From: Hyphomonas sp.
GTDB taxonomy: Bacteria > Pseudomonadota > Alphaproteobacteria > Caulobacterales > Hyphomonadaceae
NCBI GenBank assembly: GCA_029287305.1
Contig: JARFRJ010000515.1
Span: forward strand, 1 to 7,494
Length of the DNA stretch: 7,494 nucleotides
Direction: 5' to 3'
Below are positions 1-6,549 of this stretch, one piece after another. The notes below the pieces were generated by a model. The model did no database searches. It worked only from the letters and a program-made list of their open reading frames with translations, and was not told the origin of the DNA. Made by a program: the position numbers and the translations under genes. Position 1 is the stretch's first letter, and the number at the start of each line of letters is the position of its first letter.

Positions 1-1
1 A

Positions 2-562
2 ACTGTATTTCTGGATAGGCCCATCGACATCAACACGACTAATCTGTTTACCCATCATGCCGATGCCCATAAATTATCCCTTGCCCAAGCAAAGGTGGTT
101 AGCAAATAGGTAATCTTCACGAAATCAGGCAAGCACTCACACAGGCTGGACAAGTATCGCATCGCAAAAATCATTATCTAATCCTGTGGCATGTCAACAG
201 GTGGGATCATTCTTTATCATTTAAAAGCATATGTTTGCGATAGTCGAAATACGATCCTATTTGCTCGATTTCAGGCTGGTGGCACACGCGGCGCGGCCAT
301 GCTGGAGGGCGCTGATAAAATAAAAATCCATGGCGCGTATCATCCCGTCCGGGCAGAAATTGCGAACCTTCATATGTTGTCAGCACATGCCGATGCCGAT
401 GAGATCATGACTTGGCTCGACGGGTTTGAAACGCCGCCCGTGCGAACGTTCATCATCCATGGCGAACCCCGGGCGGCGGATACGCTGCGCCACCGTATTG
501 AAGAAGAGAAAGGCTGGTCTGTTCTGGTCGCCGAACATAATGAAACAGAGGCCCTAGAATGA
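2..562 (+). pseudogene. Beta-CASP metallo-beta-lactamase fold RNase-type protein, 3' part, interrupted by two stops
   Basis: One reading frame (codons starting at position 2) carries the C-terminal part of a beta-CASP metallo-beta-lactamase protein, the family of RNA-processing nucleases and their bacterial relatives. Visible family blocks are VFLDRPIDINTTNLF near the window start, the glycine block CGMSTGG at about 185-205, NTILFARFQAGGTRGA, KIHGAYHPVRAEI, the metal-site block LSAHADADE (about 377-403), and the final HGEP block (about 461-472). The frame is broken by TAG at 107-109 and TAA at 179-181, with family-like sequence before, between and after them and no frame change. The second stop sits where relatives usually have a serine, just before SCGM. 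The longest open piece after the stops starts at an ATG (191) inside the conserved glycine block and has no good ribosome site, so it is unlikely to be a native start. Its TGA overlaps the ATG of the phosphorylase gene (ATGA). The upstream two thirds, including the HxHxDH metal motif, lie outside the window. Alternatives are sequencing error or stop readthrough; two different stops make a single error less likely. Confidence 0.75.
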
Positions 563-2073
563 GCGAGGCGCAAGATACCAATACGCTCAAAGCGCGCCGG
601 TTCGGTATTGATACCCAGCATGAGACCATGGCCTTTGTGCGCGATGACTGTCCGGTATGTCGTTCGGAAGGGTTTTCTGCGCATTCGCGGGTAAGGCTCC
701 AAAATGGTGATCACGCGATCATTGCCACACTATATCATGTCAGCCCGGAGCTTTTGGGTCGCGATGAAATCGGCCTGTCTGAATCAGCATGGGCGCGCCT
801 GGAAACAAAACCAGGCGCGCCCTTAGCCGTCTCGCATCCTGCGCCATTAAATTCGCTGGCAGACGTTAGGGCAAAGATATTCGGCCAGCACCTAGGAAAT
901 GATACTGCGCTTGAAATTATCAGTGATATTGTGGAGGGGCGCTATTCTGATATCCAAATCTGCGCATTTGTCACAGCTTGCGCCGCCCTGCCGCTTGATC
1001 TGGATGAGACCACAGCCCTGACCCGCGCAATGGTTGAAACCGGTGAGAAGATCGCATGGCCAAACACCCCAATTGTTGACAAACATTGTGTTGGAGGTCT
1101 CCCGGGAAATCGTACGACGCCAATCATTGTCGCCATCGCTGCGGCGCATGGATTGACCATGCCCAAAACTTCATCGCGCGCCATCACCTCGCCCTCTGGC
1201 ACAGCCGATACAATGGAAGTTCTGACCCGCGTCGATCTTGATCTTTCTGAAATGCGTCATGTCGTCGAGACTGAAGGCGGATGCTTTGTCTGGGGGGGCA
1301 GCATGCAGTTCAGTCCTTCCGACGATGCCATGATCCGTATTGAGCGCGCGCTGGATTTGGACAGCCAAGGCACGCTCATCGCATCGGTATTGTCAAAAAA
1401 AATTGCCGCAGGGGCAACGCATCTGATTATTGATATTCCCGTCGGCCCGACGGCAAAAGTCAGGAGCCCGGAAGCTGCCATAGCACTGCAACAGAGTTTT
1501 ATACCGATTGGCGAGCAGTTTGGCATCAAAGTGCAGGTCGAGATGACGGATGGCTCGCAGCCTGTGGGACGCGGGATCGGTCCAGCACTCGAAGCGCGCG
1601 ATGTCCTTGCCGTCCTGAGAGGCGATGACGGCGCGCCAAATGATTTGCGCGATCGGGCCTGTCAGCTGGCAGGCAGCCTATTGGAGCTGGTAGGCAAAGC
1701 GCCAGAAAAGCAGGGGACGCTGATGGCCCGGGCTACCCTCGACAGCGGCGATGCCTGGCACAAATTCAAGGCAATTTGTCAAGCGCAAGGTGGATTTGAG
1801 ACGCCGCCATCGGCCAAACATACAAGGCCAATTTTGGCCGCGCGCGCTGGCCATGTCGCCGCGATCGATAATCGAAGACTGGCAAAAGCTGCTAAGCTGG
1901 CGGGCGCACCGGAAGATAAAGCGGCAGGGATCGATTTGCATGTTCGGCTGGGCGATGTCGTCAATAAGGGCGATACACTCTATACACTCCATACCGAAAG
2001 CGCCGGTGAGCTTGCCTATGCTATTGAATATATCGCGGCGAACCCTGGTATTATCGATTTGACATCGCCATGA
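559..2073 (+). CDS. AMP/NMP phosphorylase (archaeal-type thymidine phosphorylase family protein)
   Basis: A 504-residue cytosolic enzyme of the pyrimidine-nucleoside phosphorylase superfamily, closest in motifs to archaeal AMP phosphorylase. Characterised members convert a nucleoside 5'-monophosphate plus phosphate to free base plus ribose 1,5-bisphosphate. The order is an N-terminal extension typical of the AMP phosphorylase branch (about 1-95), a helical domain (about 96-165), and the phosphate/nucleotide-binding core with DKHCVGGLPGNRTTP (174-188), KTSSRAITSPSGTAD (203-217) and a lysine-rich SVLSKKIAAGATH (276-288). A C-terminal barrel-sandwich part follows, with LHVRLGDVVNKGDTLY near 460-480. 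The length of about 500 matches the AMP phosphorylase branch rather than the roughly 440 of DeoA. The start ATG overlaps the stop of the preceding broken gene and has AGAGG at 547-551. The gene ends in an ATGA overlap with the PRPP-synthetase-like gene, so the three were one translationally coupled operon. True thymidine phosphorylase activity is less likely given KTSSRAIT. Which NMP it prefers cannot be read from the sequence. Confidence 0.9.
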   Translation: MSEAQDTNTLKARRFGIDTQHETMAFVRDDCPVCRSEGFSAHSRVRLQNGDHAIIATLYHVSPELLGRDEIGLSESAWARLETKPGAPLAVSHPAPLNSLADVRAKIFGQHLGNDTALEIISDIVEGRYSDIQICAFVTACAALPLDLDETTALTRAMVETGEKIAWPNTPIVDKHCVGGLPGNRTTPIIVAIAAAHGLTMPKTSSRAITSPSGTADTMEVLTRVDLDLSEMRHVVETEGGCFVWGGSMQFSPSDDAMIRIERALDLDSQGTLIASVLSKKIAAGATHLIIDIPVGPTAKVRSPEAAIALQQSFIPIGEQFGIKVQVEMTDGSQPVGRGIGPALEARDVLAVLRGDDGAPNDLRDRACQLAGSLLELVGKAPEKQGTLMARATLDSGDAWHKFKAICQAQGGFETPPSAKHTRPILAARAGHVAAIDNRRLAKAAKLAGAPEDKAAGIDLHVRLGDVVNKGDTLYTLHTESAGELAYAIEYIAANPGIIDLTSP

Positions 2074-2954
2074 GCGTCTTATTGGTTCCATTGCCCGGGA
2101 CTGAAACATTGGCTGCATCGATCGCGCGTAAAATAAGGGCCGACATCGCTGACATGAGGTTCCGGCAGTTTCCTGATGGGGAGTCCTATATTCGCTTTCT
2201 AAGCTCGCCGCAGGACAGAAATATTATTGTGCTGGCAATGCTTGATCGTCCCGATTGTAAAATTAACAGGCTTATTTTCACGGCAGGTGGTGCGCGCGAT
2301 CTAGGCGCAAGGCAGGTCGGATTGATCGCGCCATATTTGCCCTATATGCGTCAGGATAAACGCTTCAATTCAGGTGAGGTGATCACGTCGGCCTCTTTCG
2401 CTGCGGTCATATCTACACATTTTGACTGGCTGATGACCGTAGATCCGCATTTGCATCGCCGCTCATCACTAGATGAGATTTACGCAATCCCCTCTACTGT
2501 CCTCCAGGCCGCGCCGCTTCTGGCTGAATGGATCAAAAACCATATCGCAAATCCAGTCCTGATTGGCCCCGACAGCGAAAGCGAACAATGGGTTTACCAG
2601 GTCGCAGGGGAACTTGGATGCCCATATCACATCCTCTCCAAGACGCGCCATGGTGACCGCATTGTTGAGATCAGCACGCCGGACCTCAGCGCTTGGGCCT
2701 CAGCCACACCCGTCATCATTGACGACACAATTTCATCCGCGCAAACGATGATTGAGACCGTTCATCACATTCGAGGCCAAGGGCTTGCGCCGCCCGTCTG
2801 CTGCGCTGTTCATGGGGTCTTTGATGACGCAGCTCTGGCGCAGCTTAAAAAGGCTGGCCCGGCTCAGATTATTACGTCAAATACAGTCATGTGTGAGACC
2901 AGCTCGATCGAAATCAGTGGATTGCTTGCTGATGCACTACAAAATGGCGGCTAG
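2070..2954 (+). CDS. Ribose-phosphate pyrophosphokinase (PRPP synthetase) family protein
   Basis: A 294-residue protein of the PRPP synthetase family, whose housekeeping members make PRPP from ribose 5-phosphate and ATP. Visible motifs are FPDGE (34-38), the ATP-binding loop RQDKRFNSGE (94-103), the metal/ATP motif DPHLHR (125-130), a flexible-loop lysine and arginines (K191, R193, R197), and the PRPP-binding loop VIIDDTISSAQTM (215-227). In the last, the two aspartates are kept but the usual D/G-T-A/G-G-T ending is altered to SSAQT. It is shorter than the roughly 315 residues of housekeeping Prs, and DPHLHR resembles the archaeal-like branch, so it is probably a specialised paralogue. Its ATG overlaps the phosphorylase TGA and no Shine-Dalgarno is visible, so translation probably depends on coupling. 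Placement next to an NMP phosphorylase suggests a link between ribose 1,5-bisphosphate or ribose 5-phosphate and PRPP. The exact reaction is inference. Confidence 0.87.
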   Translation: MSVLLVPLPGTETLAASIARKIRADIADMRFRQFPDGESYIRFLSSPQDRNIIVLAMLDRPDCKINRLIFTAGGARDLGARQVGLIAPYLPYMRQDKRFNSGEVITSASFAAVISTHFDWLMTVDPHLHRRSSLDEIYAIPSTVLQAAPLLAEWIKNHIANPVLIGPDSESEQWVYQVAGELGCPYHILSKTRHGDRIVEISTPDLSAWASATPVIIDDTISSAQTMIETVHHIRGQGLAPPVCCAVHGVFDDAALAQLKKAGPAQIITSNTVMCETSSIEISGLLADALQNGG

Positions 2955-3027
2955 TTCAGCCAAATTTATAGATCATAAGGTACCAAGCCCGGCGATTGAT
3001 ATATGACCTGTCAATATGATCAAACTG

Positions 3028-3049
3028 ACGGCGCCAGCCGTGTCATTTT
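3028..3049 (+). terminator. Probable Rho-independent terminator of the phosphorylase/PRPP synthetase operon
   Basis: A short stem ACGGC (3028-3032) and GCCGT (3037-3041) closes a GCCA loop. After GTCA comes TTTTCTCTTC. It lies about 75 bases after the stop of the PRPP-synthetase-like gene and before the FNR box. The stem is only 5 bp with a possible 2-bp extension past a bulge, and the T-run is interrupted, so this is moderate evidence. Confidence 0.45.
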
Positions 3050-3073
3050 CTCTTCATAAAGCAAGCCAGAAAT

Positions 3074-3110
3074 GGAAAAACCGATCAGACAATCAGAGGT
3101 ACTGACCGGT
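3074..3110 (-). terminator. Possible Rho-independent terminator for leftward transcription
   Basis: Read on the minus strand, ACCGGTCAG (3110-3102) and CTGATCGGT (3088-3080) form a 9-bp stem with one G-U pair and a 13-base loop. It is followed directly by a T-run and CC (3079-3074). On the plus strand the same stem has an A-C mismatch and no T-run, which favours the leftward reading. It implies that some minus-strand transcript, perhaps a long hemerythrin mRNA tail or a separate RNA, reaches this point. Confidence 0.45.
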
Positions 3111-3132
3111 AAAAATCATAAAATATATCCGC

Positions 3133-3146
3133 TTGATTTGGATCAA
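3133..3146 (+). promoter_or_regulatory. FNR/FixK-type anaerobox
   Basis: TTGATTTGGATCAA is a perfect TTGAT-N4-ATCAA site, the binding consensus of the FNR/FixK/FnrL regulators. It is intergenic. If it acts as a class II site (centre at -41.5) for rightward transcription, the start would be at about 3181 and the -10 at 3169-3174, where TAGATT (4 of 6 consensus matches) is found. The leftward option would start inside the hairpin at 3080-3110, which makes little sense. The regulator itself is not in the window. Confidence 0.75.
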
Positions 3147-3168
3147 ATCAGATGAAGAAGAAGCCGCA

Positions 3169-3174
3169 TAGATT
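3169..3174 (+). promoter_or_regulatory. -10 element of the predicted FNR-dependent promoter
   Basis: TAGATT sits 22 bases after the anaerobox, which is the standard class II FNR geometry, and predicts a start near 3181. No good -35 hexamer is needed in such promoters. A second -10-like TATAAT at 3264-3269 has no convincing -35 and lies in a hairpin loop. Confidence 0.5.
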
Positions 3175-3349
3175 GCGCCTGCCTCAGCAAATAGTTCCTA
3201 TCGGAGACGTAAATCCCGCAAACGCCGAAAGCGGGAAAGTGAAGTGTAAAGTACCGAAAGAATTATAATCGGTTGAGGTGGGTCCGTTTGGCGGCGGCGC
3301 ATTGCATAAAGGTTAACCCCCTAGTGCAATCGACTGCCGCCAACGGATT

Positions 3350-3367
3350 GCCCTTCTTCGGAAGGGC
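3350..3367. repeat. Perfect inverted repeat with UUCG tetraloop
   Basis: A 7-bp perfect stem closed by TTCG. A C(UUCG)G-closed hairpin is one of the most stable RNA tetraloops on the plus strand, a sign that the sequence functions as plus-strand RNA. Confidence 0.8.
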
Positions 3368-3373
3368 CCGTAT

Positions 3374-3428
3374 TCAACGCTTTCTGTTCTTCCTCCCACT
3401 GCCTCACACTACTGGCAGAAAGCGTTGA
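3374..3428. repeat. Perfect 13-bp inverted repeat with 29-base loop
   Basis: TCAACGCTTTCTG and its exact reverse complement CAGAAAGCGTTGA flank a pyrimidine-rich loop (3387-3415). The plus-strand loop has CTTCCTCCC; the minus-strand loop would show GGGAGGAAG, which resembles a Shine-Dalgarno. Neither direction has a T-run after the stem, so it is not a simple terminator. Confidence 0.8.
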
Positions 3429-3484
3429 TGCATGAAAAAACCAACGTAGCGACCCTCCAGCCCCTTTGCGCTCTGGCGGGTCGC

Positions 3485-3652
3485 CAGCATTTTAAAGCTT
3501 TTGTCTGCGATGTGTCCGCGACCTGATCAGGTTTACCGACCAGCGGTCCGTTGTTCTGCCCAGAAAGCATTCAATAATAATGCCTTAAAGCATCAAGGCG
3601 ATTCCAGAGGACTCATAAACGCTTTAAATGGCTCTGATTGACTTAAAATATT
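3485..3652. other. Non-coding stretch with small palindromes
   Basis: Between the last strong hairpin and the hemerythrin stop I see no gene. It holds a perfect 12-base palindrome ACCTGATCAGGT (3521-3532), a small repeat GACC-AGC-GGTC (3539-3548), a stem GCCTT/AAGGC (3582-3586, 3595-3599) that on the minus strand is followed by ATTATTATT, and an imperfect stem 3619-3628 with 3651-3660 reaching into the hemerythrin stop codon. The last two are weak candidates for the end of the hemerythrin transcript. Confidence 0.4.
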
Positions 3653-4159
3653 TTAAGCGTCTCTAGCGCGGCCTTTAAGCGTGTCTGGCGCAGCAATGAT
3701 CGTCCAATGCGGTGCCTGCTTGCGCCAATACTCAATTTGGCCATAAAGCACTTTAAATTCCTCCTCGGTCAAAGCGCCCATAGCTCCAAACAAATCACCG
3801 CACTCCGCAACATGCCCTTGCAAGGCTTCAATTCGAAGGAGAAAGTCCGCTTTGACAAGAGGGTTTGCGAGCTGTGAGGTCTCGGCGTCTGAAATACCCT
3901 GTATCACAGATAAGCCATCAGCATGCTCATTATACATCGCCTCAATCTCGGATTCACTAAGTGCATGTTTCAATGCGGGGTAAAAATCATTCTCTTCAAA
4001 TGCGATATGCGCTCCAGCAGTGCGGTTCAGTTTTGCCGCGCATAATTGGGCCTTTTTGGTTTCACCCGCCGCGAGCAAAGTCCTCAATTCATGCAGGGCC
4101 TGCCCCAAGGCCGCGTGATCGGCATGAAACGCTTCAAATACTTTTTCCTTATAGGTCAT
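3653..4159 (-). CDS. Hemerythrin-like (HHE domain) protein
   Basis: A 168-residue soluble protein with an HHE/hemerythrin-type four-helix bundle over about residues 3-145. Such domains hold a non-haem di-iron centre and bind or sense oxygen, nitric oxide or peroxide. Likely ligands are H12 or H15 in FHADHAAL, H51 and E55 in GAHIAFEEND, H79 in NEHADG, and H116 with E119 in GHVAECGDLF. The C-terminal 20 residues are a non-domain tail. ATG at 4159 has AAGGA 8 bases upstream, a good ribosome site. It lies 116 bases downstream of the hybrid kinase in the same direction with no clear terminator between them, so the two may be co-transcribed and work together. There is no signal peptide or membrane segment. 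The ligand is not readable from the sequence. Confidence 0.88.
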   Translation of the reverse strand: MTYKEKVFEAFHADHAALGQALHELRTLLAAGETKKAQLCAAKLNRTAGAHIAFEENDFYPALKHALSESEIEAMYNEHADGLSVIQGISDAETSQLANPLVKADFLLRIEALQGHVAECGDLFGAMGALTEEEFKVLYGQIEYWRKQAPHWTIIAAPDTLKGRARDA

Positions 4160-4275
4160 TGCATAATTCCTTCAATTAATGGAACGCTTGCAGCATATTT
4201 AATTACGCACGGGGCGGTGTGCCGGAAATAGCTCGCCTCCATCAGCAAACTGACCCATTTTAACTCGGATACGCT

Positions 4276-6549
4276 CTAGCGCGTGAGCCGAACAATATTG
4301 TCTATAAGCTGGCGCGGCTTAGTCGGTTTGTGCAGCAATGACAGATTTGGAAACTGATCCACATCAAAGTCTTCTATGGATGTTTCCCCGGTTACCAGTA
4401 TTGCGGGCAATTCAAACCCAACTTTGTCCCTGACACGGGCAACCAAGTCTGCTCCATTGCATCCCGGTAACCGATAATCCGTGATCAGAATATCAGGCAT
4501 TATACCTTGCTCGAGCACCCTTATCGCGCCGTCGCCATCGGTGGCGATATGAACGACGCAATCAAGAAGTTCCAAGACCGTTTTTGTCGAATCCAGAACA
4601 CCAGGATTATCGTCGACGATCAACACTTCGATGACAGGATCCGATTGAGCACGATCCACCTTTGGCGCGGCTGGCGCTTTTGTTTTGGCAGCGTGATCCA
4701 CAAGGTCGACCCTGACCTTAAATGTGGACCCTTTCGCCGGAGTTGATTCAACCGAGACGGCATGTCCAAGCAAGTGCGCGGTCTGTTGCACAATGGACAA
4801 CCCTAGGCCAAGCCCGTTCGAGCTGAGTCGCGCCTCATTCTCAACTTGGTAGTATTCTGCAAACACAGCCTCAATCTGGTCTTCTGGGATGCCAATGCCT
4901 GTGTCTGAGACCGAAATTTCAAGTTCGCTATCAAAGGGCGTACAGCAAACCTGAACAGTCCCCGATTCAGTATATCGGATAGCATTTGAGACCAGATTTT
5001 CGAGAATTCTCAAAAGTAGTTTGGGATCGCTCCTGACGATGTAGGGACCACACTCACACCGGAGCGTCAGGTTTTTCTCTTTCGCTGCAGGCTCGAAATT
5101 CGACAAAATTGGTGCGCATAAGGTCGATATATCAAAGTTGGAAATTTCCGGCGCAATGATGCCCCTATCCAATTTTGAGATATCAAGCAAAGTGTTGAGC
5201 AAATCTGTGACACTATCCACCGAGATTTCGATATTTTTGGCAATTGCGGCCTGTTCCGGTGTCGTCAGATGCTGACGCAAAGCCCATAGATATTGAGAAA
5301 TGCTCTGCATGGGTTGGCGCAGGTCGTGACTGGCTGACGCCAGAAACCGCGATTTGGCCCGCGTTGCTTTTTCAGCTTCTTCCCTGGCGGCGCTCAACTC
5401 TGCCTCAACTTCAATACGCTTGGTCACATCGCGCAGAGACGCAGCAATCAGAGTACCGTCTTTCGTTGGTATCGGGCTCAGCGATACATCGACCGGGACC
5501 ATCTGGCCATCCTTATTGCGCGCTTTGACAATACGCCCCTCGCCCATATGATGCGCACGGGCATCGTTGGCAAAATTGGTTCTGAGACCCACATGCTGTA
5601 TTCTGAGTTCTTCAGGGACAAGGGTTTCAATCTGCATGCCAATCAATTCGTTGCGTGAATAGCCCAATAAGGTTTCGGCCCGGGCGCTGGCAAACGCCAC
5701 TTGGCCCGCACTATTCACGACAATTGTGGGATCAGGAGCCGAATCAAGAAACAGCCGGGCCTGTGCCAAGGCTGCCGCCATTTCCATATTATAAGTGATA
5801 TCCTGAACGACGGCGACGAATGCCTCTTGCCCTAGAAATTTGGTGCATTGCAGACGTACATCGACCAGATAAATGGATTTATCCTTGCGTTGCTGCTGAA
5901 GTCTTATACCAACCGTCTTTTTCTCACCCAGCAAGAGCGGTGCAAGGAGCACGTCAGCTTGATTTGCCGTCATCTCCGGGTGAATTTCCAGCGGCGTCAT
6001 CTCCATCAGCTCATCAAGCCTATATCCAAGCTGTTCAACACCGCGCTTACTGACATAGAGATATTTCAAAGTTCTCTGGTCAAAGATATGGAATTCATTG
6101 GTCGACGCATCAAGCAAGGAAGCCAAACCATATGGAGCACTCCCATCTGCATCCATCATTGTGCCACGATCTTCATAAAAGGCCTGATAGACGATTGCCC
6201 CCTCGGCATTCTTCAACCGGGTGACAAATAAACGCGCCACGACTTGTTTGCCCCAGCTTGATGTCCATTCCACATCAAAGTTCGATTCAAGGCTGCCTTC
6301 ATGAAGGCCAGCAATCAGCATACGAATAGCTTTACTCTGATAGCTGCCTGATTCCTGCACCGACTGACCAAGAAATGCCGCCTCCGAAGGCGCTCCCACC
6401 AAATCCAACAAAGCTTGATTAACGCTGAGGAATTTACCCGTTTCTTCGATAAGAGCCGCACCTATAGGTGCGTCTGACATTATGCGCTGGAACCGGATTG
6501 CTTCTTGTCTCTCAATCTCAGAAAACTGCGTCACCAGACGTCTCCTCAT
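4276..6549 (-). CDS. Soluble PAS-PAS-PAS hybrid histidine kinase with receiver domain
   Basis: A protein of up to 757 residues. Domains: PAS 1 (about 20-130), PAS 2 (about 140-258), PAS 3 (about 262-378), a short coiled coil (about 378-400), HisKA with phospho-acceptor H408 in SASHDLRQPMQS, and HATPase_c with N-box ENLVSNAIRYTE (517-528), G1 DTGIGIP (549-555) and G2 GLGLGLSIV (579-587). A receiver domain (about 640-755) has acidic D646/D647, phospho-acceptor D691 in ITDYRLPG, T720 and K741 in HKPTKP. All catalytic residues are present. The HDLRQP H-box is that of cytosolic hybrid kinases such as the NahK-like group, which are often paired with separate gas-sensing partners. No transmembrane segment or signal peptide is present, so it probably senses an internal cue through the PAS domains. 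Start choice: ATG 6549 has no well-spaced ribosome site, whereas GTG at 6534 (residue 6) follows AGGAG by 7 bases and is a strong alternative. No output response regulator is in the window. Confidence 0.93.
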   Translation of the reverse strand: MRRRLVTQFSEIERQEAIRFQRIMSDAPIGAALIEETGKFLSVNQALLDLVGAPSEAAFLGQSVQESGSYQSKAIRMLIAGLHEGSLESNFDVEWTSSWGKQVVARLFVTRLKNAEGAIVYQAFYEDRGTMMDADGSAPYGLASLLDASTNEFHIFDQRTLKYLYVSKRGVEQLGYRLDELMEMTPLEIHPEMTANQADVLLAPLLLGEKKTVGIRLQQQRKDKSIYLVDVRLQCTKFLGQEAFVAVVQDITYNMEMAAALAQARLFLDSAPDPTIVVNSAGQVAFASARAETLLGYSRNELIGMQIETLVPEELRIQHVGLRTNFANDARAHHMGEGRIVKARNKDGQMVPVDVSLSPIPTKDGTLIAASLRDVTKRIEVEAELSAAREEAEKATRAKSRFLASASHDLRQPMQSISQYLWALRQHLTTPEQAAIAKNIEISVDSVTDLLNTLLDISKLDRGIIAPEISNFDISTLCAPILSNFEPAAKEKNLTLRCECGPYIVRSDPKLLLRILENLVSNAIRYTESGTVQVCCTPFDSELEISVSDTGIGIPEDQIEAVFAEYYQVENEARLSSNGLGLGLSIVQQTAHLLGHAVSVESTPAKGSTFKVRVDLVDHAAKTKAPAAPKVDRAQSDPVIEVLIVDDNPGVLDSTKTVLELLDCVVHIATDGDGAIRVLEQGIMPDILITDYRLPGCNGADLVARVRDKVGFELPAILVTGETSIEDFDVDQFPNLSLLHKPTKPRQLIDNIVRLTR

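Larger units (their letters stand above)
3181..3490 (+). ncRNA. Candidate structured small RNA, possibly FNR-controlled
   Basis: No convincing protein gene is found here, but there are six stem-loops in a row. (1) TCCCGC/GCGGGA at 3214-3219 and 3231-3236. (2) ACCGA/TCGGT at 3253-3257 and 3269-3273. (3) A long stem 3283-3295 with 3336-3347 (12 bp, one bulged T), continued by ATTGCA/TGCAAT at 3301-3306 and 3325-3330. (4) GCCCTTC-TTCG-GAAGGGC at 3350-3367, a perfect UUCG tetraloop hairpin. (5) TCAACGCTTTCTG/CAGAAAGCGTTGA at 3374-3386 and 3416-3428, a perfect 13-bp stem with a 29-base loop containing CTTCCTCCC. (6) 3449-3460 with 3473-3484, 12 positions with one mismatch. The RNA would start at the FNR-type promoter. 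The pyrimidine-rich loop is complementary to Shine-Dalgarno sequences, as in several alphaproteobacterial small RNAs. I recognise no known family (not tmRNA, RNase P RNA, SRP RNA or 6S RNA). The 3' end is uncertain because no stem is followed directly by a T-run, and strand assignment is by promoter logic only. Confidence 0.5.

Noticed and set aside
994..1007. FNR-like sequence TTGATCTGGATGAG
   Set aside because: It lies inside phosphorylase codons and the right half-site is imperfect; likely chance.
1291..1402. Runs of seven G (about 1292-1298) and eight A (about 1396-1403) in the phosphorylase gene as frameshift sites
   Set aside because: The frame continues through both with family-consistent residues, so no shift is needed or visible.
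1678..2118. 146-codon minus-strand ORF opposite the phosphorylase
   Set aside because: Antisense shadow of a gene with clear catalytic motifs; it crosses a coupled gene junction.
2995..3023. TTGAT and ATCAA half-sites after the PRPP-synthetase-like gene
   Set aside because: Spacing between the halves is far too large for an FNR site, and no correctly spaced partner is present.
3428..3526. Short 32-codon ORF starting ATGCATGAAAAA within the structured region
   Set aside because: No ribosome site, composition unlike a protein, and it runs through a strong hairpin; no support as a gene.
5848..6231. 127-codon plus-strand ORF opposite the kinase
   Set aside because: Shadow of the well-supported kinase on the other strand; no motif of its own.
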